The position numbers were made by a program, and so were the translations under genes. Under the pieces are notes generated by a model. That model was not told where the DNA came from, ran no database searches, and saw nothing but the letters and a program-made list of their open reading frames with translations. Of a stretch of DNA of 64,000 bases, positions 28,790 through 37,600 are shown piece after piece. Position 1 is the first letter of the stretch. Each line of letters opens with the position of its first letter. The stretch comes from an uncultured Pseudomonadota bacterium (GTDB lineage Bacteria > Pseudomonadota > Gammaproteobacteria > Xanthomonadales > Ahniellaceae), in NCBI GenBank assembly GCA_937996755.1, contig CALKUS010000175.1, forward strand, positions 52,986 through 116,985. The letters run 5' to 3'.

Positions 28790-29452
28790 TCAGTCGGTGG
28801 CGATCGAGTAGCCGAGACCGCGCTGCGTGCGGATCGGATCGCCGGAAGGATCGATCTCGCGCAGCTTCGCGCGCAGCGTCTTCACGTGCGTGTCGACGGT
28901 GCGCTCGTCGCTGTCGGTCGCGTCGTCCCAGACGCGCGCCATGAGTTGCGCGCGCGTGAGGATGGCGCCCGGCCGCTGCAGCAGTGCCGCGAGCACGCCG
29001 TACTCGAAGCGCGTGAGGTCGAGCACGCGGCCGCGGAACGCGATGCGATGCCCCGCTGCGTCGTGCTCGAACGCGCCGCTGCGCGCAGGCGTCGGCGCGC
29101 GCCGCAACGCCACGCGCACGCGCGCGACGAGCTCGCGCGGCGAGAACGGCTTGGCCACGTAATCGTCCGCGCCGAGCTCGAAGCCGAGCACGCGTTCCGC
29201 CTCGGTCGCCCGCGCGGTCAGGAAGATCACCGGCAGCTCGCGGCCACGGCGCAGCTCGCGGACCAGCGCGAAGCCGTCGATGTCGGGAAGGCCCACGTCG
29301 AGGATCGCGAGGTCGAACGCACTCGCGGCGGCCAGCTTGAGCGCGTCGCGCCCGGTGAGCGCGTGCGCCGCTTCGTGGCCTTCCGCGCGCAGCGCGAACG
29401 CCACTGCCTCCGCGATCGCGCCTTCGTCTTCCACCAGGAGGATTCGCGCCAT
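28790..29452 (-). CDS. creB: OmpR-family response regulator CreB
   Basis: 220 residues. Start MARILLVEDEG at 29452 is set by the family start. Receiver domain with acidic pocket ED near residues 8-9, phosphorylated Asp52 in LAILDVGLPDIDG, Thr in FLTARAT and Lys near 103 in DDYVAKPFSP. A winged-helix DNA-binding domain follows (LTRFEYGVLAALLQRPGAI, VDTHVKTLRAKL, RTQRGLGYSI). No Shine-Dalgarno is visible; a TATCCT six bases before the ATG could mean a leaderless message. Operon creB-creC. Confidence 0.93.
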   Translation of the reverse strand: MARILLVEDEGAIAEAVAFALRAEGHEAAHALTGRDALKLAAASAFDLAILDVGLPDIDGFALVRELRRGRELPVIFLTARATEAERVLGFELGADDYVAKPFSPRELVARVRVALRRAPTPARSGAFEHDAAGHRIAFRGRVLDLTRFEYGVLAALLQRPGAILTRAQLMARVWDDATDSDERTVDTHVKTLRAKLREIDPSGDPIRTQRGLGYSIATD

Positions 29453-29465
29453 GGTGGGAGGATAG

Positions 29466-29624
29466 AGGAGCTTTGCGGCGCCGCGAACGCCCGGTAGAGG
29501 ACGCAAGCGCCGGCTTGCCCGCACGCTGCCGGAAATCCGCTCCGCCCGCCGGAACCCGCGGCGCACGAGCGGCATCCGCTTCACGCTGCCGGACGACGCG
29601 CTCCTGGCGAACGGCTTCGAGTAA
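29466..29624 (+). pseudogene. Start-less reading-frame remnant ending in LLANGFE
   Basis: A 52-codon open stretch between in-frame TAG (29463-29465) and TAA (29622-29624) contains no ATG, GTG or TTG. It ends LPDDALLANGFE and stop, matching the C-terminal tag of the exported proteins at 5525, 25549 and 31435. The upstream residues are Arg-rich and not obviously meaningful. It lies between the creB start and the crotonase start. The simplest reading is the tail of a decayed tagged gene; a chance match is possible. Confidence 0.45.
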
Positions 29625-29658
29625 CCTCGCTGCGGGCAACGCAACGCGCGAGGGCGCA

Positions 29659-30447
29659 ATGGCCATCCTCGAAGTCGAGCGCGACGGCGACGTCGCGCAG
29701 GTGCGGCTGAATCGTCCCGACAAGCGCAACGCGATCAGCTTCGCGCTGCTTCGCGAGCTCGAGTCCGCGGCGCGCTCGCTGCGTCGCGATCGCACGCTGC
29801 GCGCGGTGGTCCTGTGCGGCGCGGGCGCGTCGTTCTCGTCCGGCATCGACCTCGCCGACCTCGGCGACCCGCGCAACCGCTGGTGGGCCGCGTGGCAGCT
29901 GCTGAAACCCGGCCGCAGCCTGTTCCAGCAGGCGTTCCTCGCGTGGCAGGAGCTGCCCGTGCCGGTGCTGGCGGCCGTGCACGGCCACTGTTTCGGCGCC
30001 GGCATGCAGCTCGCGCTCGCCGCCGACATCCGCTTCGCGACGCCGGACTGCGAGCTGTCGATCATGGAAGCGCGTTGGGGCCTGGTGCCCGACATGGGCC
30101 TCACGCGCAGCCTGCGCGGGATCGTGCGCCCCGATGTCGCGAAGGAGCTCGTGTTCACCGCTCGCGTGGTACGCGGCGAGGAGGCGCAGCGGCTCGGCCT
30201 CGTCACGCACGTGGCGGCCGATCCGCTCGCCGCGGCGCGTACGCTCGCGGCGGAGATCGCGACGCGCTCACCGGATGCCGTGCTCGCGGCGAAACGCGTG
30301 CTCGACGCCATGCAGCACGCACCGTCGCGCGCGCTGCGGCTGGAGAAGAGCTGGCAGCTGCGCCTGCTGCGCGGCCGCAACGCCGGCGTCGCGCGCAAGC
30401 GCGCGAGCGCGCCGGGCACGCCGTACCTCCCGCGCGAATACGACTGA
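29659..30447 (+). CDS. Enoyl-CoA hydratase/isomerase (crotonase) family protein
   Basis: 262 residues from ATG 29659 (MAILEVERDGDVAQVRL). Crotonase fold: NRPDKRNAISFALL, the first oxyanion-hole segment SSGIDLADLGD and the second HGHCFGAGMQLALAADIRFA. An acidic residue in IMEARWGLVPDMG may serve in catalysis, and a C-terminal trimerisation helix is present. Likely role in fatty-acid or acyl-CoA beta-oxidation; the exact substrate is unknown. TGATG overlap with the DUF1287 gene downstream indicates coupling. Confidence 0.9.
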   Translation: MAILEVERDGDVAQVRLNRPDKRNAISFALLRELESAARSLRRDRTLRAVVLCGAGASFSSGIDLADLGDPRNRWWAAWQLLKPGRSLFQQAFLAWQELPVPVLAAVHGHCFGAGMQLALAADIRFATPDCELSIMEARWGLVPDMGLTRSLRGIVRPDVAKELVFTARVVRGEEAQRLGLVTHVAADPLAAARTLAAEIATRSPDAVLAAKRVLDAMQHAPSRALRLEKSWQLRLLRGRNAGVARKRASAPGTPYLPREYD

Positions 30448-31040
30448 TGGCGTTGCGCCTCGCCCTGGTGCTCGTCGCGCTGCTCGCCTGCGCGACGTGC
30501 GCGGCCGACGAAGCGGCCGACGCGGCGGCGCTGATCGCGTCGGCACGCGCGCGCACGCTCGCGCCGGAAACCTACGACGGTGCCTACCGCGTGCTCGCTT
30601 ATCCGAACGGCGACGTGCCGGCCGACCGGGGTGTCTGCACCGACGTGATCATCCGCGCCTACCGCGCGCTCGGCCTGGACCTGCAGGTGCTCGTGCACGA
30701 GGACATGCGCGCGCACTTCCGCGCCTATCCGCAGTCCTGGGGCCTGCGCGGTCCGGACCGCAACATCGACCACCGCCGCGTGCCGAACCTACGGGCATTC
30801 TTCGAGCGTCGAGGCGCGGCGCTCGCGGTGTCGCGCGACGCGGCGGATTACGCGGCCGGCGACCTCGTGACGTGGATGCTGCCCGGCAACCTGCCGCACA
30901 TCGGCATCGTCTCCGACCGTCGCACGGCCGACGGCGCGCGGCCGCTCATCCTGCACAACATCGGCCGCGGCTCGTCGGAGGACGACGCCCTGTTCGCCTA
31001 CCCGATCACCGGCCACTACCGCTGGTTCCCCGCGCGCTGA
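30447..31040 (+). CDS. DUF1287 exported protein (YijF-like)
   Basis: 197 residues from ATG 30447, overlapping the crotonase stop. Signal peptide MALRLALVLVALLACATCAA. DUF1287 marks: GVCTDVIIRAYRALGLDLQ with the conserved Cys, a His-Arg pair in NIDHRRVPNLRAFF, GDLVTWMLPGNLPHIGIVSDRR and LILHNIGRG. The Cys and His arrangement resembles NlpC/P60-like peptidases acting on the cell wall, but function is unproven. Periplasmic. Confidence 0.88.
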   Translation: MALRLALVLVALLACATCAADEAADAAALIASARARTLAPETYDGAYRVLAYPNGDVPADRGVCTDVIIRAYRALGLDLQVLVHEDMRAHFRAYPQSWGLRGPDRNIDHRRVPNLRAFFERRGAALAVSRDAADYAAGDLVTWMLPGNLPHIGIVSDRRTADGARPLILHNIGRGSSEDDALFAYPITGHYRWFPAR

Positions 31041-31138
31041 GCGGGGTGCCTGAAGTCCCGGTTACTTCCTCCGCATGCGCCCGCGTCGTACGACGCGCAA
31101 TGTGGCGTCGCGGAATCTTCCGCACCGGGAGGAACACG

Positions 31139-31354
31139 TTGAGCGCGATCAGGAACTATCGTTGTCTCCGCTGCCAGCACACCGAGTGCGACGTCGGCGA
31201 GGTTCGCGCCGCCGGCGGTTTCTGGAGCAAGGTGTTCGACGTCGAAGGCCGCAAGTTCACCACCGTGACCTGCGAGCGCTGCAAGCTGACCGAGTTCTAC
31301 AAGGCCGACCGCAGCATCCTCGGCAACCTGTTCGACCTCGCCGTGGGCGGCTGA
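31139..31354 (+). CDS. YpzJ-like zinc-ribbon protein (COG3478 type)
   Basis: 71 residues starting at TTG 31139 with GGGAGGA six to seven bases upstream. Two Cys pairs, YRCLRCQH and TCERCKLTEFY, form one zinc ribbon. The spacer EVRAAGGFWSKVFDVEGRKFTTV and the ending SILGNLFDLAVGG closely follow the small predicted nucleic-acid-binding family that includes Bacillus YpzJ. Cytoplasmic, function unknown. Confidence 0.8.
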   Translation: MSAIRNYRCLRCQHTECDVGEVRAAGGFWSKVFDVEGRKFTTVTCERCKLTEFYKADRSILGNLFDLAVGG

Positions 31355-31434
31355 CCGCAGGAAGCGACACTGCCGGAACGGGCGCGCAGCGGGCTATGCT
31401 GCGCGCCATTCCGTTCGTCCACAGGGGGCCCGCC

Positions 31435-33084
31435 ATGACGGGTTTTCGCTTTGCGGCGCGGTTCGCGCCCGCGCTTTCGCTCGTCCTCGTCGCGCCCGCA
31501 TCGGCGGACGCCACGTTCGCCGGCCCGTACATCCAGCGCGTCGAGCCCGGCCATTCGCGGCCGCTCGGCGAGCTGCCGACCGTTGGTGCGCGGCCGTCGG
31601 CCGTCGGTGAGAACGAGCCGCGCGTGCCGCCCGACTGGCTCGCCGATCGCGTCGGCTGGGGCGCCGATGTCGGCCCGCGCGATCCGCTGATCTCGCGCAT
31701 GCCCGAAGGCGGCCCGAACACGCCGAGCCCGCTCGCGACCGTGCAGGGCATGAGCAACACCTGCGGTTGCTCGCCGCCGGACCCGATGATCGCCGCCGGC
31801 CCGAGCCAGGTCGTGCAGGTGGTGAATGCGACGTCGCTGTCGGTGTACGACAAGACCGGCGCGCCGATCGTGCAGAACGTCGCTGTCCGTACGCTGTGGG
31901 CAAGCGGCAACTGTGCCGCGAGCAACGACGGCGACCCGACGGTGACGTACGACTGGCTCGCCGATCGCTGGGTGATCGCACAGTTCAGCACGGGCGACGC
32001 GATCTGCGTCGCGGTGTCGCAGACGCCGAGCGCGACGGGCGCGTACTTCACCTACGAGTTCGCGACGCCGTCGTTCCCCGATTATTTCAAGATCGGTGCG
32101 TTCGGCAATGCGTACTTCGTCGGTGCGAACGAAAGCACGTACTCCGCGCTCGCCCTGAACCGCACGGCGATGCTCGCCGGCCAGGCGGCGACGTCGCTGC
32201 GCTTCTCCGGGCAGCAGAACTTCCTGATGCCGGCGACGCTCGGTGGCACGACCGCGCCGCCGCAGCCGAACGACGGGCTCTTCTACACGTTCAAGGACGA
32301 CACCTTCCACGGCGGCGGCCCCGACCGCCTCGAGTTCTACCAGTTCCACGTCGATTTCCAGACGCCGGCGAACGCGTCGTTCAACCTCGTCGCGACGATT
32401 CCCGTGGCATCGTTCACCTACACGGTCTGCGGCTTCTTCGTGCTCGGCTGCGTGCCGCAACCCGGCACCACGCGTCGCGTGGACGCGGTTTCGGAGTGGC
32501 CGATGTGGCAGCTGCAGTACCGCAACTTCGGCGTGGGCGACGAGCGCCTGGTCGGCTCGTTCACCGTGGACGGCGGCGCCGACGTCGCCGCCGTGCGCTG
32601 GTTCGAGGTGCGGAGGAACGCATCCGTGTTTTCGCTGCAGCAGGAAGGCACGATCGGCGGCGGCACCGACAACCGCTTCATGACGTCCACCGCGATGGAC
32701 CGCTGCGGCAACATAGCCGTCGGCTACAGCGTGTCGTCCGGCACGACGACGCCTTCGCTGCGCTACGCGACGCGCCTCGCGGGCGACCCGGCGGGCACGA
32801 TGCAGGCCGAAGCCACGCTGTTCGCCGGCACCGGCGTGCAGACCGGCAGCAACCGCTGGGGCGACTACGCCGCCGTCGTGCTCGACCCGCAGGACGAGTG
32901 CACGTTCTGGATGACGGGCGAGTACTTCGCTTCGACCAGCGCGAACAACTGGACGACGCGCATCGGCAAGTTCCGCCTGCCCGAGTGCTCGACGACCTGC
33001 GGCGTCACGCCGCCGGGCGCGTTGCTGGTCGACGGTTTCGAAGGCGGCGTCGGCGACGACCTGTTCAAGGACGGATTCGAATAG
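31435..33084 (+). CDS. Exported hypothetical protein with a tandem DGFE C-terminal tag
   Basis: 549 residues from ATG 31435, with signal peptide MTGFRFAARFAPALSLVLVAPASA. The mature protein is beta-rich with repeated strand patterns (DPMIAAGPSQVVQVVNATS, DGDPTVTYDWLADRWVIAQF, NRWGDYAAVVLDPQDECTFW), typical of a propeller-like fold seen in exported proteins of unknown role. The C-terminus reads GALLVDGFEGGVGDDLFKDGFE in two steps: an internal VDGFE and the terminal LFKDGFE before the stop. Cys pairs such as CGCS and CSTTCGV are present. The YtpQ-like gene starts 10 bp later. Confidence 0.78.
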   Translation: MTGFRFAARFAPALSLVLVAPASADATFAGPYIQRVEPGHSRPLGELPTVGARPSAVGENEPRVPPDWLADRVGWGADVGPRDPLISRMPEGGPNTPSPLATVQGMSNTCGCSPPDPMIAAGPSQVVQVVNATSLSVYDKTGAPIVQNVAVRTLWASGNCAASNDGDPTVTYDWLADRWVIAQFSTGDAICVAVSQTPSATGAYFTYEFATPSFPDYFKIGAFGNAYFVGANESTYSALALNRTAMLAGQAATSLRFSGQQNFLMPATLGGTTAPPQPNDGLFYTFKDDTFHGGGPDRLEFYQFHVDFQTPANASFNLVATIPVASFTYTVCGFFVLGCVPQPGTTRRVDAVSEWPMWQLQYRNFGVGDERLVGSFTVDGGADVAAVRWFEVRRNASVFSLQQEGTIGGGTDNRFMTSTAMDRCGNIAVGYSVSSGTTTPSLRYATRLAGDPAGTMQAEATLFAGTGVQTGSNRWGDYAAVVLDPQDECTFWMTGEYFASTSANNWTTRIGKFRLPECSTTCGVTPPGALLVDGFEGGVGDDLFKDGFE

Positions 33085-33094
33085 GGCTCGCGCC

Positions 33095-34270
33095 ATGCGC
33101 TGGCTCGAATGGTTCGGCTACAAGCCGTCGTTGGCGGCGTTCGCGCGACTGATGATCGCGCAGCTCGGTCGTGACGGCTCGCCATGGCGCTTCGACGCCG
33201 AAGCGGGAAGCCTGGTCAACGACGAAGGCCAGACGATCAACCCGGGCAACATGCACATGGCCTACCTCGCGGCGCCGCTGCGCGAGCGCGGGGAGTTGCT
33301 GCGTCGCTGGTGCGGCTTCGCGATCGGCTCGCGGCAGGAGATCCCCGATCTCTGGGTCGTCGCCCAGCGCAAGCTGCGCACCGTCGTGCGCGGCGTGCAC
33401 GACCTCGCGCTGAGCGAGATCGACGCGCGCGGCGCGACGATGGACCTCGTGCGTGCGCCGATCGCGGCCGACTTCGAGCGCAGGCTCGCGTGCGACTTCG
33501 AGCACCACATGGCGCTCGTCCCTGGCGCGAAGCTCGCCACCTGGGGCGTCGACGCCGACACCGCGCTGGCGATCGGCACGCGCAACGTCGCCGGCCTTTC
33601 GGCGGTGGAATGGAGCGACAACGACGGCGTGTTCCTGTTGTCCGCGCCGGAGGGCTACACGGAGTCGTACCTGCTGGTCGATCGCGTCGTCGCGCAGTTG
33701 CCGTTCGCGGCGCACGCGGTGCTCGCTTCGCCGAACCGCGGCTGGCTGCTGGCCGTGGACGGTCGCTCTGCAGCGGCGGTGGACATGCTCGCCGGCATGG
33801 TGCGCAGGCTGATGGAATCCGAGCCGTGGCCGCAGTCGGCGGCGCTGCTGCAGCGAGGCGAAAACGGCGAATGGCGCGCGCTCGACGCGCCCGCGTCGGT
33901 GCGCAACCTCGAGCGCTGGTGGCGCGCCTGTCGCTATTCCGACCAGAAGGCGGCGCTCGAGAAGCGGCTCGCGCGCGAGCACCGCGACGTCTACGTCGCG
34001 AGCTGCGGCACGATGGAGAAGGACGGCGAGCTGTCCACCTGGACGTCGTGGGCCGACGGCGTGGTGGCGTTGCTGCCGCGCACGGAGATCGTCGGCTTCG
34101 CGCCCGGGGACGGCGAGATGCTGTTCGTCGCGTGGGACGACGTCGTGGCGGTCGCGGGCGGGCGGCTGCAAGCGCAGGCGGAGTCGCCGCCGCGCTTCCT
34201 CGTCGAATCCTTCCCCGACGCGACCGAGTGGCAGGCACTCGCGTTGCGCGCCGTGCATCCGGCCAGCTGA
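33095..34270 (+). CDS. Cytoplasmic protein resembling the DUF1444/YtpQ group
   Basis: 391 residues from ATG 33095 (MRWLEWFGYKPSLAAFARLMIAQL). No signal peptide or membrane helix. A pattern of helix then mixed sheet, including GNMHMAYLAAPLRERGELLRRW and LRTVVRGVHDLALSEID, recalls proteins related to DUF1444/YtpQ. This is not certain. Followed by a 382-bp stretch with no intact gene but a remnant on the opposite strand. Confidence 0.65.
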   Translation: MRWLEWFGYKPSLAAFARLMIAQLGRDGSPWRFDAEAGSLVNDEGQTINPGNMHMAYLAAPLRERGELLRRWCGFAIGSRQEIPDLWVVAQRKLRTVVRGVHDLALSEIDARGATMDLVRAPIAADFERRLACDFEHHMALVPGAKLATWGVDADTALAIGTRNVAGLSAVEWSDNDGVFLLSAPEGYTESYLLVDRVVAQLPFAAHAVLASPNRGWLLAVDGRSAAAVDMLAGMVRRLMESEPWPQSAALLQRGENGEWRALDAPASVRNLERWWRACRYSDQKAALEKRLAREHRDVYVASCGTMEKDGELSTWTSWADGVVALLPRTEIVGFAPGDGEMLFVAWDDVVAVAGGRLQAQAESPPRFLVESFPDATEWQALALRAVHPAS

Positions 34271-34542
34271 GCCGGGCGACGCCAGCGACCGGGCGCGACC
34301 CCGGCAGAACGCTGCGAAGCGCGGATGATGCGGATCGCGTCCTGGTCGCGCCCGCGCAGCCCCGCAACGATCGCGAGCAGCACGGCGCCCTGTTGCGACG
34401 CGGGCGCGAACTCCGGGGCGCGCTCGATCGCGGCCTGCGCTTCACGCAACTGCCGCTTCGCGGCAGTTGCGTACGCCACATGGCGCAGGTTGGCGCGGCG
34501 GGTCAGGAAGCGCGGCCGCGCGTGCAGGATACGGTCGGCGAT
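34271..34542 (-). pseudogene. Decayed remnant of a helical, TPR-like C-terminal domain
   Basis: On the minus strand an open stretch after an in-frame TGA (34543-34545) reads IADRILHARPRFLTRR, then helices (KRQLREAQAAIERAPEFAP, SQQGAVLLAIVAGLRGRDQ, DAIRIIRASQRS). The spacing is that of tetratricopeptide-like repeats. There is no convincing start (only a GTG at 34479), and the frame then runs antisense into the gene at 33095-34270. It looks like the tail of a lost gene. The 110 bp up to the giant gene at 34653 probably hold that gene's promoter. Confidence 0.4.
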
Positions 34543-34652
34543 TCACCCAACGGTGGTATGCCGCAGCGATGCGATCGGCGTAGGCTGCTGCTCACCGAGG
34601 GCGCCATTCGTCGCCGAGGGAGCCGCGCGCAACGCGCGGATTGACACACGCC

Positions 34653-37600
34653 ATGCCGAATCCGTTCCTGCCGCGCCTCGTGCGCGCGATGTTCGTGCTC
34701 GTTGCGTTGTTCGTCGTGCCGCCCGCGGGCGCGATCACCTGGATCTCGAATTCGACCTGTGTCGAGGCGGTGTACGTGGTGCCGCCCGCGATCACGAAGC
34801 TGCACGTCACCGCGATCGGCGCGCAGGGCGAGAACGGCACGTCCGACACCGAGCCGAACCACCTCGGGCGCGGCGGCAAGGGCGGCTACGGCACGCGCGC
34901 GATCGCCACGTTCAACGTCGTGCCGGGGCAGTCGCTGTACGTCGGCGTGGCCGACGCGTTCAGCGGCAACGCGCCGCCCGGCTCCGGTTTCGGCGGCGCG
35001 CCCGGCCTCGGCGTGAACCTCGGGCCGACGAACATCGCCGGCCCCGGCGGCGCGATGACGTTCATCACGGCGAACGACCCGCGCGTCGATGGCTGCAAGC
35101 CGGGCAACGCGAGCCCGCTGCTGATCGCGGCGGGCGGCGGCGGTGGCGGCGGTGCCGCATCGTTCGCGAACGGCGGCGACGGCGGCACGGAAACCGTCGC
35201 GAACGGTGCGGGCTACGCCGGCGGCAGCAATCGCCGCGACGACGGCGGCCCCGGCCTCGGCGCGACGATCTTCGCCGGTGGCGCCGGTGGCGCGCCCGGC
35301 AGCAGCCCGAGCTGCATCAGCGGCACCGCAGGCGGCGTCGGCAGCGCGATGCAGGGCGGCCGCGGCGGCAACGGCGGCAGCTCGCCGGGCGGCACCACGG
35401 GATGCCAGCCGGCGAACGCGAAGGCGGGAACGGGCGCCGGCGGCGGCGCCGGATTCTTCGGCGGCGGTGGTGGAGGTGGCGGCAGCGACAACTCGGGCGC
35501 GCAGGCCGCCGCGGGTGGTGGCGGTGGCGCCGGTGCGAGCTTCTTCAATTCCGGCGTCGTCTCGCTGGACCAGCCGCTGCAGCGCGCGTGCATCGGCTTC
35601 TGCACGTTGCCCGACGAGGCGATCGTCTCGATCGTGCCGTTCGACACCAACCCCGCGATCGTCTCGGGCAACGCGTTCACGTTCACCGTCGGCACGCCGG
35701 TGAACACGACGCTCGCGGCGGGCGGCTGGCCCGTCCCGCAGATCTCGATCGCGAACCTGCCCGCCGGCGTGCTGCAGCAGGACAACGGCGACGGCACGCT
35801 CTCGCTCACCGGCACGCCGCAGTTCTACGCCGGCGGCGTGTACGCCGCGACCGTCGTCGCGGGCAACACCGACAGCGGCGGCGTCTACCACGCCACGTCG
35901 CAGTCGGTGACGATCACGGTGCGCGCACCGGCGCGTTTCGCGAACCCGTCGCTGCAGTCGTTCTTCGAAGTCGGCGCGGCGGGCAGCTTCGCCGTCGCGT
36001 GCAACTTCGCATACCCGCAGCCGACCCTGACGCTGTCCGGTACGGTCCCGCCCGGGCTCGCGCTCCTCGACAACGGCGACTGCACGGGCCAGCTCGCCGG
36101 CACCGCGAGCGTCGGCGGCGTCTACAACGTCACGCTCAACGCGGCGAACGGCGTCGGTGCGCCCGTCACGCAGGCGATCCGCGTGCAGGTCACGCCGATC
36201 CCGTTCACGGTGACGGTGGGCTCGACGCAGAACCCGTCGGCGCCGGCGCAGGGCGTGTCGTTCACGGCGCAGTTGTCGCCGGTCCCCGACCTCGACGATC
36301 CGTACATCGAGTTCAAGGTCGACGGCGAGCAGTTCGGCGCGTTCCTGCAGACGAACGGCGCCGGCTTCACGCAGACCGCGCAAACGACGGCGCTCGCGAG
36401 CGGCCCGCACGTGGTCACCGCGCGCGTGCTGCCCGGCGGCATCTACGGCACGGGCACGGGGCAGCTCACGCAGCAGGTGAGCGTGGTGTCGGGCCCGGCA
36501 TCGGGCACGACGCTCACGGTGACGCCCGCGACGAACGAGGTGTTCGTGCAGAACGGCCGCGTGTACAACGCGTCGCTCGGCGGCCTCGACATCGGCGTGT
36601 CCGCGATCGGCACCGGCCTCGCGGTGGACAGTGCCGGCAACACCTACACGTTCGGCTCCGATCTCGGCAACACGCGCATCCGCAAGACGACGCCCGCGGG
36701 CACGTCCACGTTCATCGGTCCGAGCAGCTTCCCCGGCGGTGTGTACGGGCTCGGCGTCGACGGCCAGGGCTTCCTGTACGTCGTGCAGGGCACGCGCATC
36801 GAGCGCGTGAATCCCGCCGGCGGCTCCAGCGTGCCGCTGACCGGCAGCAACTATTTCCTGCGCGAATGCGCCGTCGACAGCGCGGGCAACGCGTACGCGA
36901 TCAACTTCACCGGCAGCTCGTCGGAAGTGCTGCAGGTGTCGCCGCCGTACGACGGCACCCCGACGCGCGTCGCGACCGGCCTCGTGCAGGGTGGCGGCCT
37001 GGCCGTCGATGCGGCCGACAACCTGTTCTTCGCCGACACCGGCGCGAACGCGATCTACCGGCAATCGCTGCTCACCGGCCAGCGCACCACGGTGCTCACC
37101 GGCATGCCGGCCGCGGCGCTCGCGGTCGATGCGGCCGACACGCTCTACTTCGTGGCGAACGACGTGGTCTACCGGTTGCCCGCGCCGTACACCGGCGCGC
37201 CGCTCGCGATCGACAGCCGCGACGTGCGCGCGATCGCGACGCGCGCACGCGCGTCGGCGCCGTTCGGGCAGGCCGTCGCGTTGCAGGCGAACGTGGTGAG
37301 CGCTCCCGCGGGCGCATTTCCGGCCGGCACCGTCACGTTCCGCGACGGGCCGACGGTGCTCGGCACGCAGGCGCTCGCTTCCGGCACGGCGACGCTGGGC
37401 ACGTCGGCGCTCGCGCTCGGCGCGCATGCGCTCACCGCCACCTACAACGGCAGCGCGAACTTCCCCGCATCGAGCGGCGCGCGCGACGTGACGATCACGC
37501 TGTCGCCCGTGCCGGTCACGGTGTCCGGTACGCGCGTGCGCGGCAACGCGGACGTCGCGTTCGCGTATGCGGTCGGCACATTGCCGCCGGGCGTCACGGG

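Noticed and set aside
34641..34646. TTGACA just before the giant gene as a -35 element
   Set aside because: No -10 fits before the ATG at 34653; the start codon is only 7 bp downstream.
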